Numbered from the stretch's first letter, positions 25,193-32,708 are shown. The stretch is DNA of 47,250 nucleotides from Cohnella sp. SGD-V74 (GCF_003001675.1 NZ_PVYW01000035.1:1-47250), one strand, 5' to 3'. Translations and numbers: made by a program. Notes: generated by a model from the letters alone, not told the origin.

Positions 25193-25303
25193 AGTATGAT
25201 AACATAAGCCGATGGAAAAATCAAGAAAAATCTTGACCCCGTTGCTAGATTATAGTATCTTCGAAAAGTAGGTAAATTATGGAGAAGAGGCGGTGAGCAG
25301 AAA

Positions 25304-25519
25304 ATGGAGAAAATGGCGATGAACATGATGATGACGATGTGCATGCAGGACGTGATGACGCGTATGGACGGCATGATGACGATGATGGAAGGCATGAAAT
25401 CCGAGGACATGATGGCTTGCATGGATATGGACATGATGATGAAATGCATGCAGCAATGCGACGAGATGATGACCAAGATGATGAGGATGATGACGGAAGC
25501 CAAGCAAGCGGCGATGTAA
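25304..25519 (+). CDS. Methionine-rich small protein (42% Met), function unknown
   Basis: A 71-residue product with 30 methionines and 4 cysteines (13, 39, 48, 52; the last two as CMQQC). It also carries many Asp, Glu and Lys, but no His, Phe, Tyr, Trp or Pro. Repeating MM, MxM and MMxxM spacings are spread along the whole length and fit one or two amphipathic helices. A ribosome binding site (AGGCGGTGA) precedes ATG 25304, and a promoter-like TTGACC-17-TATCTT lies upstream. I know no named family. Thioether-plus-thiolate composition suggests soft-metal (Cu(I), Ag(I)) binding or an oxidant sink; this is inference. No copper genes are adjacent. Confidence 0.7.
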   Translation: MEKMAMNMMMTMCMQDVMTRMDGMMTMMEGMKSEDMMACMDMDMMMKCMQQCDEMMTKMMRMMTEAKQAAM

Positions 25520-25665
25520 GACAAGCCTGGCTCCCGCTCGCAGACCGAATTTCCCAGATTCGATCGGCGATAGCTTTACGGCAGAACACTCGCGTGTATG
25601 CTCCCGGTTATCCCCTACTTATCCATGGCAGAGCAGTCTCCTGCATGCCATTCCAAGCCCATCCT

Positions 25666-25989
25666 CTATAATACCAGACGGCGGCCGACTTCCAGCCTCC
25701 TGCTCTTTAAAGCCCACATTAACCGAAGAATGCCCTGCGCTTCGAAGTCCGATTTGCTCGTCTTAAGCAGCGAGAATAATTCCAGCAATTTGTTATTAAG
25801 AACGTGATACTCCTGCCATAATTTCCGTTGGCGTTCTTCGCGATCGGTCTCGTCGCTCTCGGAGGGAGGACCGTTGCGAATCGTGGCCATCAGTTCCTCT
25901 TGCCAATCGGAGTCTCCGATCTCGCAAGCATAATTGTACAGGTCCAGATGGTCGTTTAACCAAATCTCGCGTTGCTGGCTAGTACGCAT
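25666..25989 (-). CDS. Conserved small helical protein of unknown function
   Basis: A 107-residue acidic protein starting MRTSQQREIWLNDHLDLYNY, with the body ETDREERQRKLWQEYHVLNN and a C-terminal basic helix MWALKSRRLEVGRRL. It is soluble and almost entirely helical by composition. I have an impression of similar Paenibacillus proteins but no function. ATG 25989 follows AAGGCG by eight bases and is preferred over the upstream frame to 26025. It stands alone between the Met-rich gene and a siderophore-binding gene. Confidence 0.65.
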   Translation of the reverse strand: MRTSQQREIWLNDHLDLYNYACEIGDSDWQEELMATIRNGPPSESDETDREERQRKLWQEYHVLNNKLLELFSLLKTSKSDFEAQGILRLMWALKSRRLEVGRRLVL

Positions 25990-26086
25990 AAGAAGCGCCT
26001 TCTTTCGTTTGCATCTCTTATACATACTATTATACTCGGAATTATAAGAATTACAAGCGGCGGATTAAAAGTCGAAGCGGCATCTT

Positions 26087-27076
26087 CTATTTTTCTTTCG
26101 TCAGCCAGGACACAAGCTCTTCTGTCTGGGTGAGCACCGCTATCGGATCGTAGTACCACGAACGCTCTTCCGGCCAGACATACAGGCGATCGTTCTTCAC
26201 CGCCGGAATGCTGCTCCAGACCGGATCATTCTTGAAATCTTCGACGGTGCGGCCGTTGGCCGTCAGCACGATGTAGTCCCCCGCATACTCGTCAATCATC
26301 TCGGGAGAGATCTCCGCCCACTGCTTCTCCATGATCTGCTCGGCGACCGCAGCGGGAGGCTTGCGTCCCAAGGCTTGATAGACGGGCTGTCCGCCTCTGC
26401 CGAAGTTGTCTCCATAGACGTAGATCGACTTGGCGGTGCTCTCGATGATTGAGAAGGAGGCATCGGCCGGAATAACCGCGTCTACCTTGGCTTTGGCTTC
26501 CGCGATTCGGCGGTCGTATTCCTCCAGCCATGCTTCCGCTTCCTTTTCCTTGCCCAGCACCTTGCCGAAGAAGACCAGCTCCTCGTGGGCATTCTTTAAT
26601 TCGCCGTAGGGAACCGTCAGAGTCGGAGCGATTTTGCTTAATGCCTCGTACTGATCCTTGTTGCCGATAATGATGAGATCCGGGTTCAGGCTGGCGATCA
26701 CTTCGGGGGAAGGAGAGCCATACGTTCCCGAATCGGCTACGCCGGAGAGCGCCTCCTTGAAGTAGTAATTTTGCAGCGTCAGGCCCGGAGCTCCGACAGG
26801 AATCACGTTCAAGGCGATCAGGCTGCCCAAGTATTCCTCGGCGACGATACGCTTGGGATGAAGCGGAATTTGAATGGCTCCGTTCACGGTGTCGATCGTC
26901 TTATATTCCGGCTCTGCGGACGGGCTTTCCGAAGCAGGCAGCTTGGCGGACTCGGAAGCTGTCGGCGAGGACGCTGCGGGGGCTGCGTTGTTCGAGCTGC
27001 AGGCGGCGAGAAGCAAGAGACACAGTGCGGCTGCAACAAAAGCGACTTTAGACGAGGTTACATAACGGTACAGCAA
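26087..27076 (-). CDS. Iron-siderophore ABC transporter substrate-binding lipoprotein
   Basis: The 329-residue product has a lipobox LLLAAC, a Ser/Ala/Pro linker and a FhuD/FeuA-type fold: IPLHPKRIVAEEYLGSLIAL, SLNPDLIIIGNKDQYE, GDYIVLTANGRTVEDFK, IPAVKNDRLYVWPEERSWYY. The start is TTG 27076, eight bases after GGAGGG, with a Fur-like box immediately upstream. It follows the AraC-binding protein fusion gene on the same strand. No permease or ATPase is adjacent, so it must share a transporter encoded elsewhere (perhaps 6.0-8.9 kb, or another locus). Confidence 0.88.
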   Translation of the reverse strand: MLYRYVTSSKVAFVAAALCLLLLAACSSNNAAPAASSPTASESAKLPASESPSAEPEYKTIDTVNGAIQIPLHPKRIVAEEYLGSLIALNVIPVGAPGLTLQNYYFKEALSGVADSGTYGSPSPEVIASLNPDLIIIGNKDQYEALSKIAPTLTVPYGELKNAHEELVFFGKVLGKEKEAEAWLEEYDRRIAEAKAKVDAVIPADASFSIIESTAKSIYVYGDNFGRGGQPVYQALGRKPPAAVAEQIMEKQWAEISPEMIDEYAGDYIVLTANGRTVEDFKNDPVWSSIPAVKNDRLYVWPEERSWYYDPIAVLTQTEELVSWLTKEK

Positions 27077-27101
27077 TGCGGATACCCTCCAGTATTCAAT
27101 C

Positions 27102-27120
27102 GATAATGATTCTCAATGAA
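27102..27120 (-). promoter_or_regulatory. Fur-like box before the siderophore-binding gene
   Basis: GATAATGATTCTCAATGAA keeps the left half of the Fur consensus perfectly (GATAATGAT) and about 13 of 19 positions overall. It lies 26 bases upstream of the TTG start. Confidence 0.7.
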
Positions 27121-27169
27121 ACTATACAAGGTATCCGTCCGTTCGACTACGAGCGGAAATGACATTCGT

Positions 27170-28780
27170 TCATGCAAATTTGTGATCAGGCAGCAGCCGG
27201 CGCGCCAATAGGTTCAGCTGGGCTTGCGTAGAGAGCGGATCGTAGCCGCAGAAGAGAATGGAATCATGCAGCCAATGGAGTCGCTTGCCGCGAACGGCCT
27301 CCAGACCCGACCACTGCGAGGATCGCAACAAGCGCTGAAGATACGGGCGAGATTCCGGACAGGAGGGCGTTCCCGTGATGAAAATATGGTCGGCCTTGTG
27401 CGAGTATAGCTCCTCGACCTTGGTCTCTACATAGCCATGGGACAACCAGTCCCGTTCGGGAGGGCGGAAGCCAAGGTCGCCGTACAAGATGTGCGCGCCT
27501 CTTCCGTAGCTCCCGCTGCACGCGTACGCTTTGTCCCCTGCGATCTCCCATACGATAGCGGTGCCTCTTCGGCCCAGTCTCTCGTCCAAAGCCCGATTGA
27601 TCCGGTCGACCTGTTCGTCATAACGGGCCAGCCATTGCTGAGCTTCCTGCAATTTGTCCAGCATACCGGCGATTGTCAGCAACTGTTCCCGCCAGCTCAT
27701 CGTGCGAAACGGCAGCTCGATGACAGGGGCGAGAGGAAGCAGGCTCCTGTTTTCCGCAGCGGTGCTGTAATGGATAATCATATCCGGATTCGCTTCGGCC
27801 ACCGCCTCGTACAAGGTGGAGGAAGTATGCCCGTAAGGGTTCAGCGAGACGCCGGGTTTCGCATGCGCTTTGTTTTGCTCCAGCCAGGAGGTATAGACGC
27901 CAAGCTCCGGAGTTTGACCGAGCGCCAGCAGAATGCCGGTATGATTCAGATTCAGCGCAGCGATCCGCTTGGGCTTGCGCCTGAAGGCGGTCGGGGACAT
28001 GCCGACGACATCCTTGAATTTGCGGCTCAAGTACAGACCTTCTTTGAATCCGACTTGAGGCGCCAGCGCGTTCATTGCGGTATTTTCCACGAGAATGCGG
28101 CTTTGGGCATTGCGTATCCGCAGCATCGTCAAATAATCGATGAAGGTTCGGCCGGTATGCTTGCGGAACGCGCGGGAGAAATGCTCGGGGCTGACGTTCG
28201 CGCGCTCCGCCAATTGCTCCCTCGTCAGATCCTCGTTGTAATTGGCTTCGATGAACTGCACGGCCTGGGACAGCCAATCGTCGGACGCGTCCCGAGCCGT
28301 CGCCAGCTCCTGATGAAGCTCGGACATCAATCGGCTGAACAGCAGCTGCGCCCGGTAAGGCTCGGCCTCGCTGGGCTGCTCCTTCCATGCGGCGTACAGC
28401 TCGGCAGCCAATCTCATGCACACGGTCGAGCAGGGCGACAGCTTTTCAAATTCCGGGTCGAACTCTTGATCGGCTGCGCTGCCTAACGGATAGTGAGCGA
28501 ATTCGATGTGAACTCCCTGGAGGGAGTCGGCGGGATTGAGACCAATGGCCTGCGAGGAGGAACGGCCAAGCAACGCAAAGCCGCGAGCCGCCGGGTGCGG
28601 CTGCTCGTAGAGATGCACGTTTCCCTTGCCTCCCCATACGATCAGGAGCTGCGAGCGGCCCGGCACGGGCACTGCGCATCCAGACTCCGCATACTCGGTC
28701 AGCCCGGCGATTCGCAAAGGGATGGCGAAGGGATGCGGCGCATGCGATGTCGGAGAAGGGGCTGAAGGACTGTGCGTCAT
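27170..28780 (-). CDS. AraC-type activator fused to a siderophore-binding domain (Btr-like)
   Basis: A 536-residue cytoplasmic protein. An N-terminal AraC sensor-like part of about 165 residues precedes an AraC helix-turn-helix pair (EDLTREQLAERANVSPEHFS and VGFKEGLYLSRKFKDVVGMS). From about residue 275 there is a periplasmic-binding-like domain (KRIAALNLNHTGILLALGQT, AVAEANPDMIIHYS, KADHIFITGTPS). This architecture is that of Btr, the bacillibactin-sensing activator of Bacillus. It probably senses an imported siderophore and activates the adjacent binding-protein gene. ATG 28780 is chosen because GAGGAG lies 11 bases before it. Confidence 0.88.
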   Translation of the reverse strand: MTHSPSAPSPTSHAPHPFAIPLRIAGLTEYAESGCAVPVPGRSQLLIVWGGKGNVHLYEQPHPAARGFALLGRSSSQAIGLNPADSLQGVHIEFAHYPLGSAADQEFDPEFEKLSPCSTVCMRLAAELYAAWKEQPSEAEPYRAQLLFSRLMSELHQELATARDASDDWLSQAVQFIEANYNEDLTREQLAERANVSPEHFSRAFRKHTGRTFIDYLTMLRIRNAQSRILVENTAMNALAPQVGFKEGLYLSRKFKDVVGMSPTAFRRKPKRIAALNLNHTGILLALGQTPELGVYTSWLEQNKAHAKPGVSLNPYGHTSSTLYEAVAEANPDMIIHYSTAAENRSLLPLAPVIELPFRTMSWREQLLTIAGMLDKLQEAQQWLARYDEQVDRINRALDERLGRRGTAIVWEIAGDKAYACSGSYGRGAHILYGDLGFRPPERDWLSHGYVETKVEELYSHKADHIFITGTPSCPESRPYLQRLLRSSQWSGLEAVRGKRLHWLHDSILFCGYDPLSTQAQLNLLARRLLPDHKFA

Positions 28781-28810
28781 AGCGTATTGCACTCCTCTAT
28801 CGGATAATCT

Positions 28811-28982
28811 CTAGCACCATAGGTCGGGAAAATGCTCCAGCGTCAATCGGCTCGTTAACGCGTCGTCCAAATTCCAGGCTTCGGCGGGCGATTGCGCGGC
28901 CGATGGGCTGCAAGCGGCAAGCAAAATAATCAGCGCGAGAAATAAAGCGTTCTTCGATATGAGCGACGGCAGTCTGGTTCAT
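28811..28982 (-). pseudogene. Truncated lipoprotein signal region, likely remnant of a siderophore-binding gene
   Basis: Behind a perfect Fur box and AGGAG, ATG 28982 opens a frame (MNQTAVAHIEER) that encodes nothing recognisable. The next frame contains a complete lipoprotein signal peptide, ISKNALFLALIILLAACSPS, followed by about 30 residues and a TAG at 28811-28813. A one-base shift near the start and loss of the rest would produce this. A genuine very short lipoprotein with an odd start is the alternative. It lies just upstream of the Btr-like gene. Confidence 0.5.
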
Positions 28983-29023
28983 GGGGTTCCATTCTCCTGT
29001 TCTATCTGTACTTTACAACATGT

Positions 29024-29042
29024 GATAATGATTATCATTATC
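29024..29042 (-). promoter_or_regulatory. Perfect Fur box
   Basis: GATAATGATTATCATTATC is the reverse complement of the canonical 19-bp Fur box and lies 41 bases upstream of the ATG at 28982. It should control the minus-strand remnant, the Btr-like regulator and perhaps the siderophore-binding gene. Confidence 0.88.
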
Positions 29043-29138
29043 TTTTTTTTCGCCAATTTAGATTACACCGAGCTCTTCGGAAGCGGCAATGGATGAAAGT
29101 TGCGACTTTTTGCACGGAAAAGACGGGGGAGGGGGGCA

Positions 29139-29221
29139 ATGTTGTCAGGAACTGCCCCAGGAATGTACTGCCAAGGCACTTTATTGGCCTCGGGGCCTCC
29201 CGGCGCTTAACCTGACAACAT
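29139..29221. repeat. 83-bp element bounded by a perfect 11-bp inverted repeat
   Basis: ATGTTGTCAGG (29139-29149) and CCTGACAACAT (29211-29221) are exact inverted repeats. The interior has a smaller GCCAA/TTGGC stem and is non-coding. G-runs of 6 and 10 bases flank it on the same strand. The stretch 28983-29346 holds no gene apart from this and the Fur box. Confidence 0.5.
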
Positions 29222-29346
29222 GGGGGGGGGCGTAACAGCGAGTTTCTTCCACGTCGATACTTTCGCAGCTACAAGATCAAGCCGTCCTCGGCTACAATGC
29301 GGATGATCGAATGCGGCTCCGTCCGCACATTGCCGGGAGGGAAATC

Positions 29347-29622
29347 ATGAAGACGTATAGAAAATCGGCGGCCGTAGCGGGCGCATTGTTTTTGGCGGCT
29401 ACGGCCGCGTACATGCCGGGAAATGCTCTGACCGAATCCGCTGCGGGCACTTCCGATTATCTCGCGCATGCGGCTGACAACCGGGATCGAGTCATCCTTG
29501 GGGTGCTGCTCGAGCTCCTGAATTCCGCCGCCGTCGTCGGGATTGCCATCGCTTTGTTCCCGATTCTGAAGCTTTGCAATGAGAAAATCGCGTTGGGCTA
29601 CGTAGCGTTCCGCGCGTTCGGA
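29347..29622 (+). pseudogene. 5' fragment of a DUF4386 membrane protein gene
   Basis: ATG 29347 follows a GGGAGGG site and encodes 92 residues that match the N-terminal part of DUF4386 proteins: two hydrophobic helices (AAVAGALFLAATAAYMPGNA and VILGVLLELLNSAAVVGIAI), then KLCNEKIALGYVAFRAFG. The expected remaining helices are missing. The frame runs on into unrelated sequence, and the erm promoter starts within about 55 bases. The junction near 29622 therefore looks like the boundary of an inserted or rearranged resistance segment. Confidence 0.6.
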
Positions 29623-29675
29623 CCGCTGTCCTTCGTACGGGACGCCATGACATACTCGAACCCAAAGACCAAACA

Positions 29676-29705
29676 TTGTAAACGGAATAAATACTATGCT
29701 ACAAT
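29676..29705 (+). promoter_or_regulatory. Promoter of the erm leader transcript
   Basis: TTGTAA (29676-29681) and TACAAT (29700-29705) are 18 bases apart, so transcription should start near 29712. The leader peptide ribosome binding site (GGAGGG, 29724-29729) follows at once. Confidence 0.7.
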
Positions 29706-29739
29706 AGCTTCAATTCGAGGAACGGAGGGTTGTCCTGCT

Positions 29740-29790
29740 ATGGGTGTTATTAATTTTGTCAGATTGCGTTTTGTCGCTTTGTGCCACTAA
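29740..29790 (+). CDS. Erm leader peptide with Arg-Leu-Arg stalling motif
   Basis: A 16-codon frame, MGVINFVRLRFVALCH, has a strong ribosome binding site ten bases before ATG 29740. It begins about 350 bases upstream of an Erm methyltransferase of the ErmD/ErmK group. The leaders of that group contain the macrolide-dependent arrest motif RLR (for example MTHSMRLR). Here RLR occupies residues 8-10. A drug-bound ribosome should stall there and alter folding of the downstream leader RNA. The peptide is otherwise unlike the known leader. Confidence 0.78.
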   Translation: MGVINFVRLRFVALCH

Positions 29791-29807
29791 CTAAATAGTG
29801 AACAAAG

Positions 29808-30060
29808 GCTCTGCCTGCGTGCGGAGCAAAACGGAATCGGACTGCCCATTTTAGGATATCCTGCTGCATAGGTGGATCATGTGGGGACAGCGCGTCTGTC
29901 TCTTTTTTGCGTGCTCAAGAAGAGGCGTTTATTCGTCTATGCAATTGAAATCCGTCCAACTATTTTCCTTGTCGTTTCGAGGATATGGTTTATTCGAATG
30001 CGCGCAATAGCTCCTCCCTGGTACCGTAGTTCCGCCGCAGGCATACGCCTGCGGTTTTTT
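29808..30060 (+). promoter_or_regulatory. Erm leader RNA with attenuator terminator
   Basis: After the leader peptide, GCTCTGC (29808-29814) and GCGGAGC (29821-29827) form a stem. Just before the erm ribosome binding site, CCGCAGGC (30035-30042) and GCCTGCGG (30047-30054) form a perfect 8-bp stem followed by six T (30055-30060), an intrinsic terminator inside the leader. GCCTGCG at 29813-29819 could instead pair with CGCAGGC of the terminator. This matches transcription attenuation as known for ermK. The competing pairing is my inference. Confidence 0.7.
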
Positions 30061-30088
30061 GTCATTCAACCTAGGGAGGAATCTGTCT

Positions 30089-30925
30089 ATGCGCAGACAT
30101 AACAAGAAGCATCGGACGATAAGAAAATGCAAATCGGGCCCCAATTTTACAGGGCAGCATCTGCTGCACAATCCGAAAACGATCCAACGGCTGATTGAGG
30201 CGGCGAGCCTTCAGCCGACCGACACCGTTCTGGAGATCGGCGCCGGCCGGGGAGTTCTCACCTTCCCGGTTGCCGAAATAGCCGGCAAAGTGCTGGCGGT
30301 GGAAGTAGACGCGGATTTCGCCAACACCCTGCGCGCCAAAGCGAAGCCGTATCCCCAAATCACGGTTATCCAAGGCGACATCAGGGAAGTGCGGTTGCCC
30401 GCCAGGCCGTTTTCCGTAGTGGCGAACCTTCCGTTTTCCATCACGACGGCCATTCTTGCAAAGCTGCTGGGCAGCGAAGGAAGAGCCTTTCAAAGAGGCG
30501 CCTTCATTTTGGAGCATGGAGCGGCACGAAGGTTCACGCAACCCGTTACGTTGGACCCGCGTCTGTTGATGTGGAGAATGATTTTCGAATTTGAAATGGG
30601 AACGGCAGTGCCTCGGACGCATTTCGCCCCGCCTCCGCGTGTCGATGCGGCGATCGTGCGAATTGCCCGCAGACCTTGTCCGTTAATATCCGTTACAGAG
30701 GGGAAGAGATTCATCGCATTTGCGGCATACGCTTTAAGCGAACCGAGGCGGGTGGCGTCGGATGCGTTTAAGGGGATTTTTACTCCGGCTCAGTTAAGTA
30801 CGGCGTGCAAGAACGCAAAGGTAGCTCCGGAGCAGGCGGTTGCTTCGTTAACACTGGACCAATGGGCGTCGCTCTATCATGCGATGCTCCGGCATGCGGC
30901 GCCTCACCGTTGGCCGAAAGGGTAG
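30089..30925 (+). CDS. erm: 23S rRNA (adenine-N6)-methyltransferase, Erm family
   Basis: The 278-residue product belongs to the ErmD/ErmK/Erm(34)-like branch of the KsgA/Erm family. It has a basic N terminus, SGPNFTGQHLLHNPKTIQRL, SAM motif I VLEIGAGRGVLTF, the catalytic motif IV VVANLPFSITTAIL, FILEHGAARRFT, HFAPPPRVDAAIVRI, and a C-terminal DQWASLYHAML. It should methylate A2058 of 23S rRNA and give macrolide-lincosamide-streptogramin B resistance. ATG 30089 lies eight bases after GGGAGGA, just beyond the attenuator terminator. The gene converges on a Mef-like efflux gene through a shared terminator. The exact Erm class needs identity values. Confidence 0.92.
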   Translation: MRRHNKKHRTIRKCKSGPNFTGQHLLHNPKTIQRLIEAASLQPTDTVLEIGAGRGVLTFPVAEIAGKVLAVEVDADFANTLRAKAKPYPQITVIQGDIREVRLPARPFSVVANLPFSITTAILAKLLGSEGRAFQRGAFILEHGAARRFTQPVTLDPRLLMWRMIFEFEMGTAVPRTHFAPPPRVDAAIVRIARRPCPLISVTEGKRFIAFAAYALSEPRRVASDAFKGIFTPAQLSTACKNAKVAPEQAVASLTLDQWASLYHAMLRHAAPHRWPKG

Positions 30926-30948
30926 ATCTATCCGTACGGGGATAAAAG

Positions 30949-30986
30949 AGCGCCGATCGAATCGGAAGATTCGATCGGCGCTTTTT
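30949..30986. terminator. Shared terminator of erm and the Mef-like gene
   Basis: AGCGCCGATCGAAT (30949-30962) and ATTCGATCGGCGCT (30969-30982) form a perfect 14-bp stem, with TTTT after it and AAAA before it, serving both convergent genes. Confidence 0.92.
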
Positions 30987-31009
30987 GCTAGGGCAGAGCG
31001 TTTGCGGAC

Positions 31010-32230
31010 TTACGGTTGGGTAGCGGGATCGGCAATCTGCAGTTTCTTGAAGCCGGCCATGAGCAGAACGCCGGTCAGCACCGTGACGACGCCCGACCAG
31101 AAAAACCACGACTGAATGCCGTATCTGTCGACGAGCGGTCCGGCGAGCAGCAATCCGATCGGGGAGGCGAGCAGCATGACGCTGGTTACCAGCGAGATGA
31201 CGCGTCCCAGCATTTCCGGCGCGTAAGCCTTCTGAATCATCGCCATATAAGGACCGTTGAAGAACGGAGAAGCCGCTCCCATCAGGAACGACAGAACGGC
31301 GAAGACGAAGAACGCGCCGGGCCCGATAACCCCGCTCGCCAGGCAGGTGAGGCCGATAACGATCAAGCTCCAGCAAATATACGTAATATCCTTCCACTTG
31401 GAAGCCAGGACGGCCAGCAACAAGCCGCCGAGGATCATTCCGACGCTGAATACCGCTTCGATCAGGCTGGCGCTGTATCCGCCGCGGCCGAAGTGGGACA
31501 GCGTCATGAACGGGAACAGCGTGGCCAGAGGCATAAATACGATGCTGAATACCGCGGTAGCCGCAGTAATGATGACGATCGGACGTGCTTGAACGAAAGT
31601 CTGCCATCCCAGCTTGAACTCGTTAAGAAAATGAGGAGCTCCCTGAGCTGCCGGCTTCGGCTGACGGATGGGGATGAACAGAAGCATCAGATTGGCGATC
31701 AGCGCTCCGACGACATCCAGGAACAATACGACGCCCAGAGAGGTGGCCGAGTACACGGCGATGCCGAGCGCGGGGCCGACGACCGTCGAGACCGAGAAAA
31801 CCATCTGGTGCCAACCCGCCACCCGGGTCAGCTGGTCTTCGGGAGCGAGCAGCGGGATGGCCGCCTGCAAGGCGGGAGCATGGAATGCCGAAGCGACGGA
31901 ACGGATCAGCAAAATCAAATAGACGAATCCCAGACTGGGATCGCCGAAATAATAGTACAAGCCAAGGATGAGACTGAACAAGGCGATTGAGCTGTCGGCC
32001 GCGATCATCGTGATTTTGCGGTTCCAGCGGTCCAGCCACACGCCGATGAAAGGCCCGAGAATCGCTTGCGGCAGAAAACCGACCAGTCCGGCCATCGTCA
32101 GCACGACCGCCGATTGCGTCGTGGCCGTCAAATGCCAGATGATCGAGAATTGCACCATGGAGCTCGTCAATATAGAGAAGATCTGTCCCGAGAACAGAAT
32201 AGCAAACGTTTTTTTCCAATTGGCAGACAT
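31010..32230 (-). CDS. MFS efflux transporter, Mef (macrolide efflux)-like
   Basis: The 406-residue product has 12 predicted helices and the Mef/TetV-type pattern: FAILFSGQIFSILTSSMVQF, LVGFLPQAILGPFIGVWLDR followed by WNRK (motif A), SAFHAPALQAAIPLLAPEDQ, LTRVAGW, ASPFFNGPYMAMIQKAYAPE and MLGRVISL. These follow MefA, although many differences remain. It likely exports a macrolide or another amphipathic drug. Adjacency to erm supports that but does not prove the substrate. ATG 32230 (MSANWKK) is preferred; ATG 32242 abuts the AAGGG ribosome binding site. No clear promoter or leader was settled. Confidence 0.8.
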   Translation of the reverse strand: MSANWKKTFAILFSGQIFSILTSSMVQFSIIWHLTATTQSAVVLTMAGLVGFLPQAILGPFIGVWLDRWNRKITMIAADSSIALFSLILGLYYYFGDPSLGFVYLILLIRSVASAFHAPALQAAIPLLAPEDQLTRVAGWHQMVFSVSTVVGPALGIAVYSATSLGVVLFLDVVGALIANLMLLFIPIRQPKPAAQGAPHFLNEFKLGWQTFVQARPIVIITAATAVFSIVFMPLATLFPFMTLSHFGRGGYSASLIEAVFSVGMILGGLLLAVLASKWKDITYICWSLIVIGLTCLASGVIGPGAFFVFAVLSFLMGAASPFFNGPYMAMIQKAYAPEMLGRVISLVTSVMLLASPIGLLLAGPLVDRYGIQSWFFWSGVVTVLTGVLLMAGFKKLQIADPATQP

Positions 32231-32457
32231 TAAAAAAATCATCCCTTCGTTTATAGATCATGCCATAAATGAAACACAAATAACCCTCCGCCGTCCTCGC
32301 GAAAAAACAGCCGAGCTTGCCCGATTCATTTTGGCACTACCGTAAACGCATGGAATGAGTCAATTTTGCCACCCCCAAAAAATCTATTGCCAGTGTATCA
32401 AGGCCGGCGGAACATTGCAACAGAAAGACTATGGTGTCTCAGCAAGAATTGGGGGGA

Positions 32458-32680
32458 GGGGGAGCGCCAAGGCCAAGAAAGTGCCCCGAGCCTCTGTGCT
32501 ACAGCGTCGATGGGCATCGAGGGAGAGCGCCAAGGCCAAAAAAGTGCCCCGAGTCTCTGTGTCACAGCGTCGACGAGGACCGGGGAAGGGCTTCAAGGCT
32601 CAAAAAGTGCCCCGAGCCTCCGTGCTACAGCGTCGATGGACACCGGGGGAGCGCGCGAAGGCCAAGAAAGTGCCCCGAGC
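32458..32680. repeat. 63-bp tandem repeat, about 3.5 copies
   Basis: The block GTGCCCCGAG recurs at 32481, 32544, 32607 and 32670, exactly 63 bases apart. It lies in longer units containing AAGGCCAAGAAAGTGCCCCG and GTGCTACAGCGTCGATGG. Units differ by a few bases each. The period is a multiple of three and frames on the plus strand stay open through it, but no start signal supports a gene. It lies between the MocR gene and the Mef-like gene, in the otherwise gene-less stretch 32231-32708. Confidence 0.88.
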
Positions 32681-32708
32681 TACACGCCGAGCAGTGCCGG
32701 TCCCCTCC

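Noticed and set aside
25174..25589. His- or Ser-rich minus-strand proteins opposite the Met-rich gene
   Set aside because: They are reverse-complement images of ATG-rich sequence and have no ribosome binding sites.
31016..31990. Plus-strand frame of 324 codons over the Mef-like gene
   Set aside because: Composition is Gln/Arg/Asp-rich, it has no start signal, and it is antisense to a 12-helix transporter.
32458..32680. CRISPR array
   Set aside because: The 63-bp units are contiguous and similar along their full length; there are no unique spacers and no cas genes.
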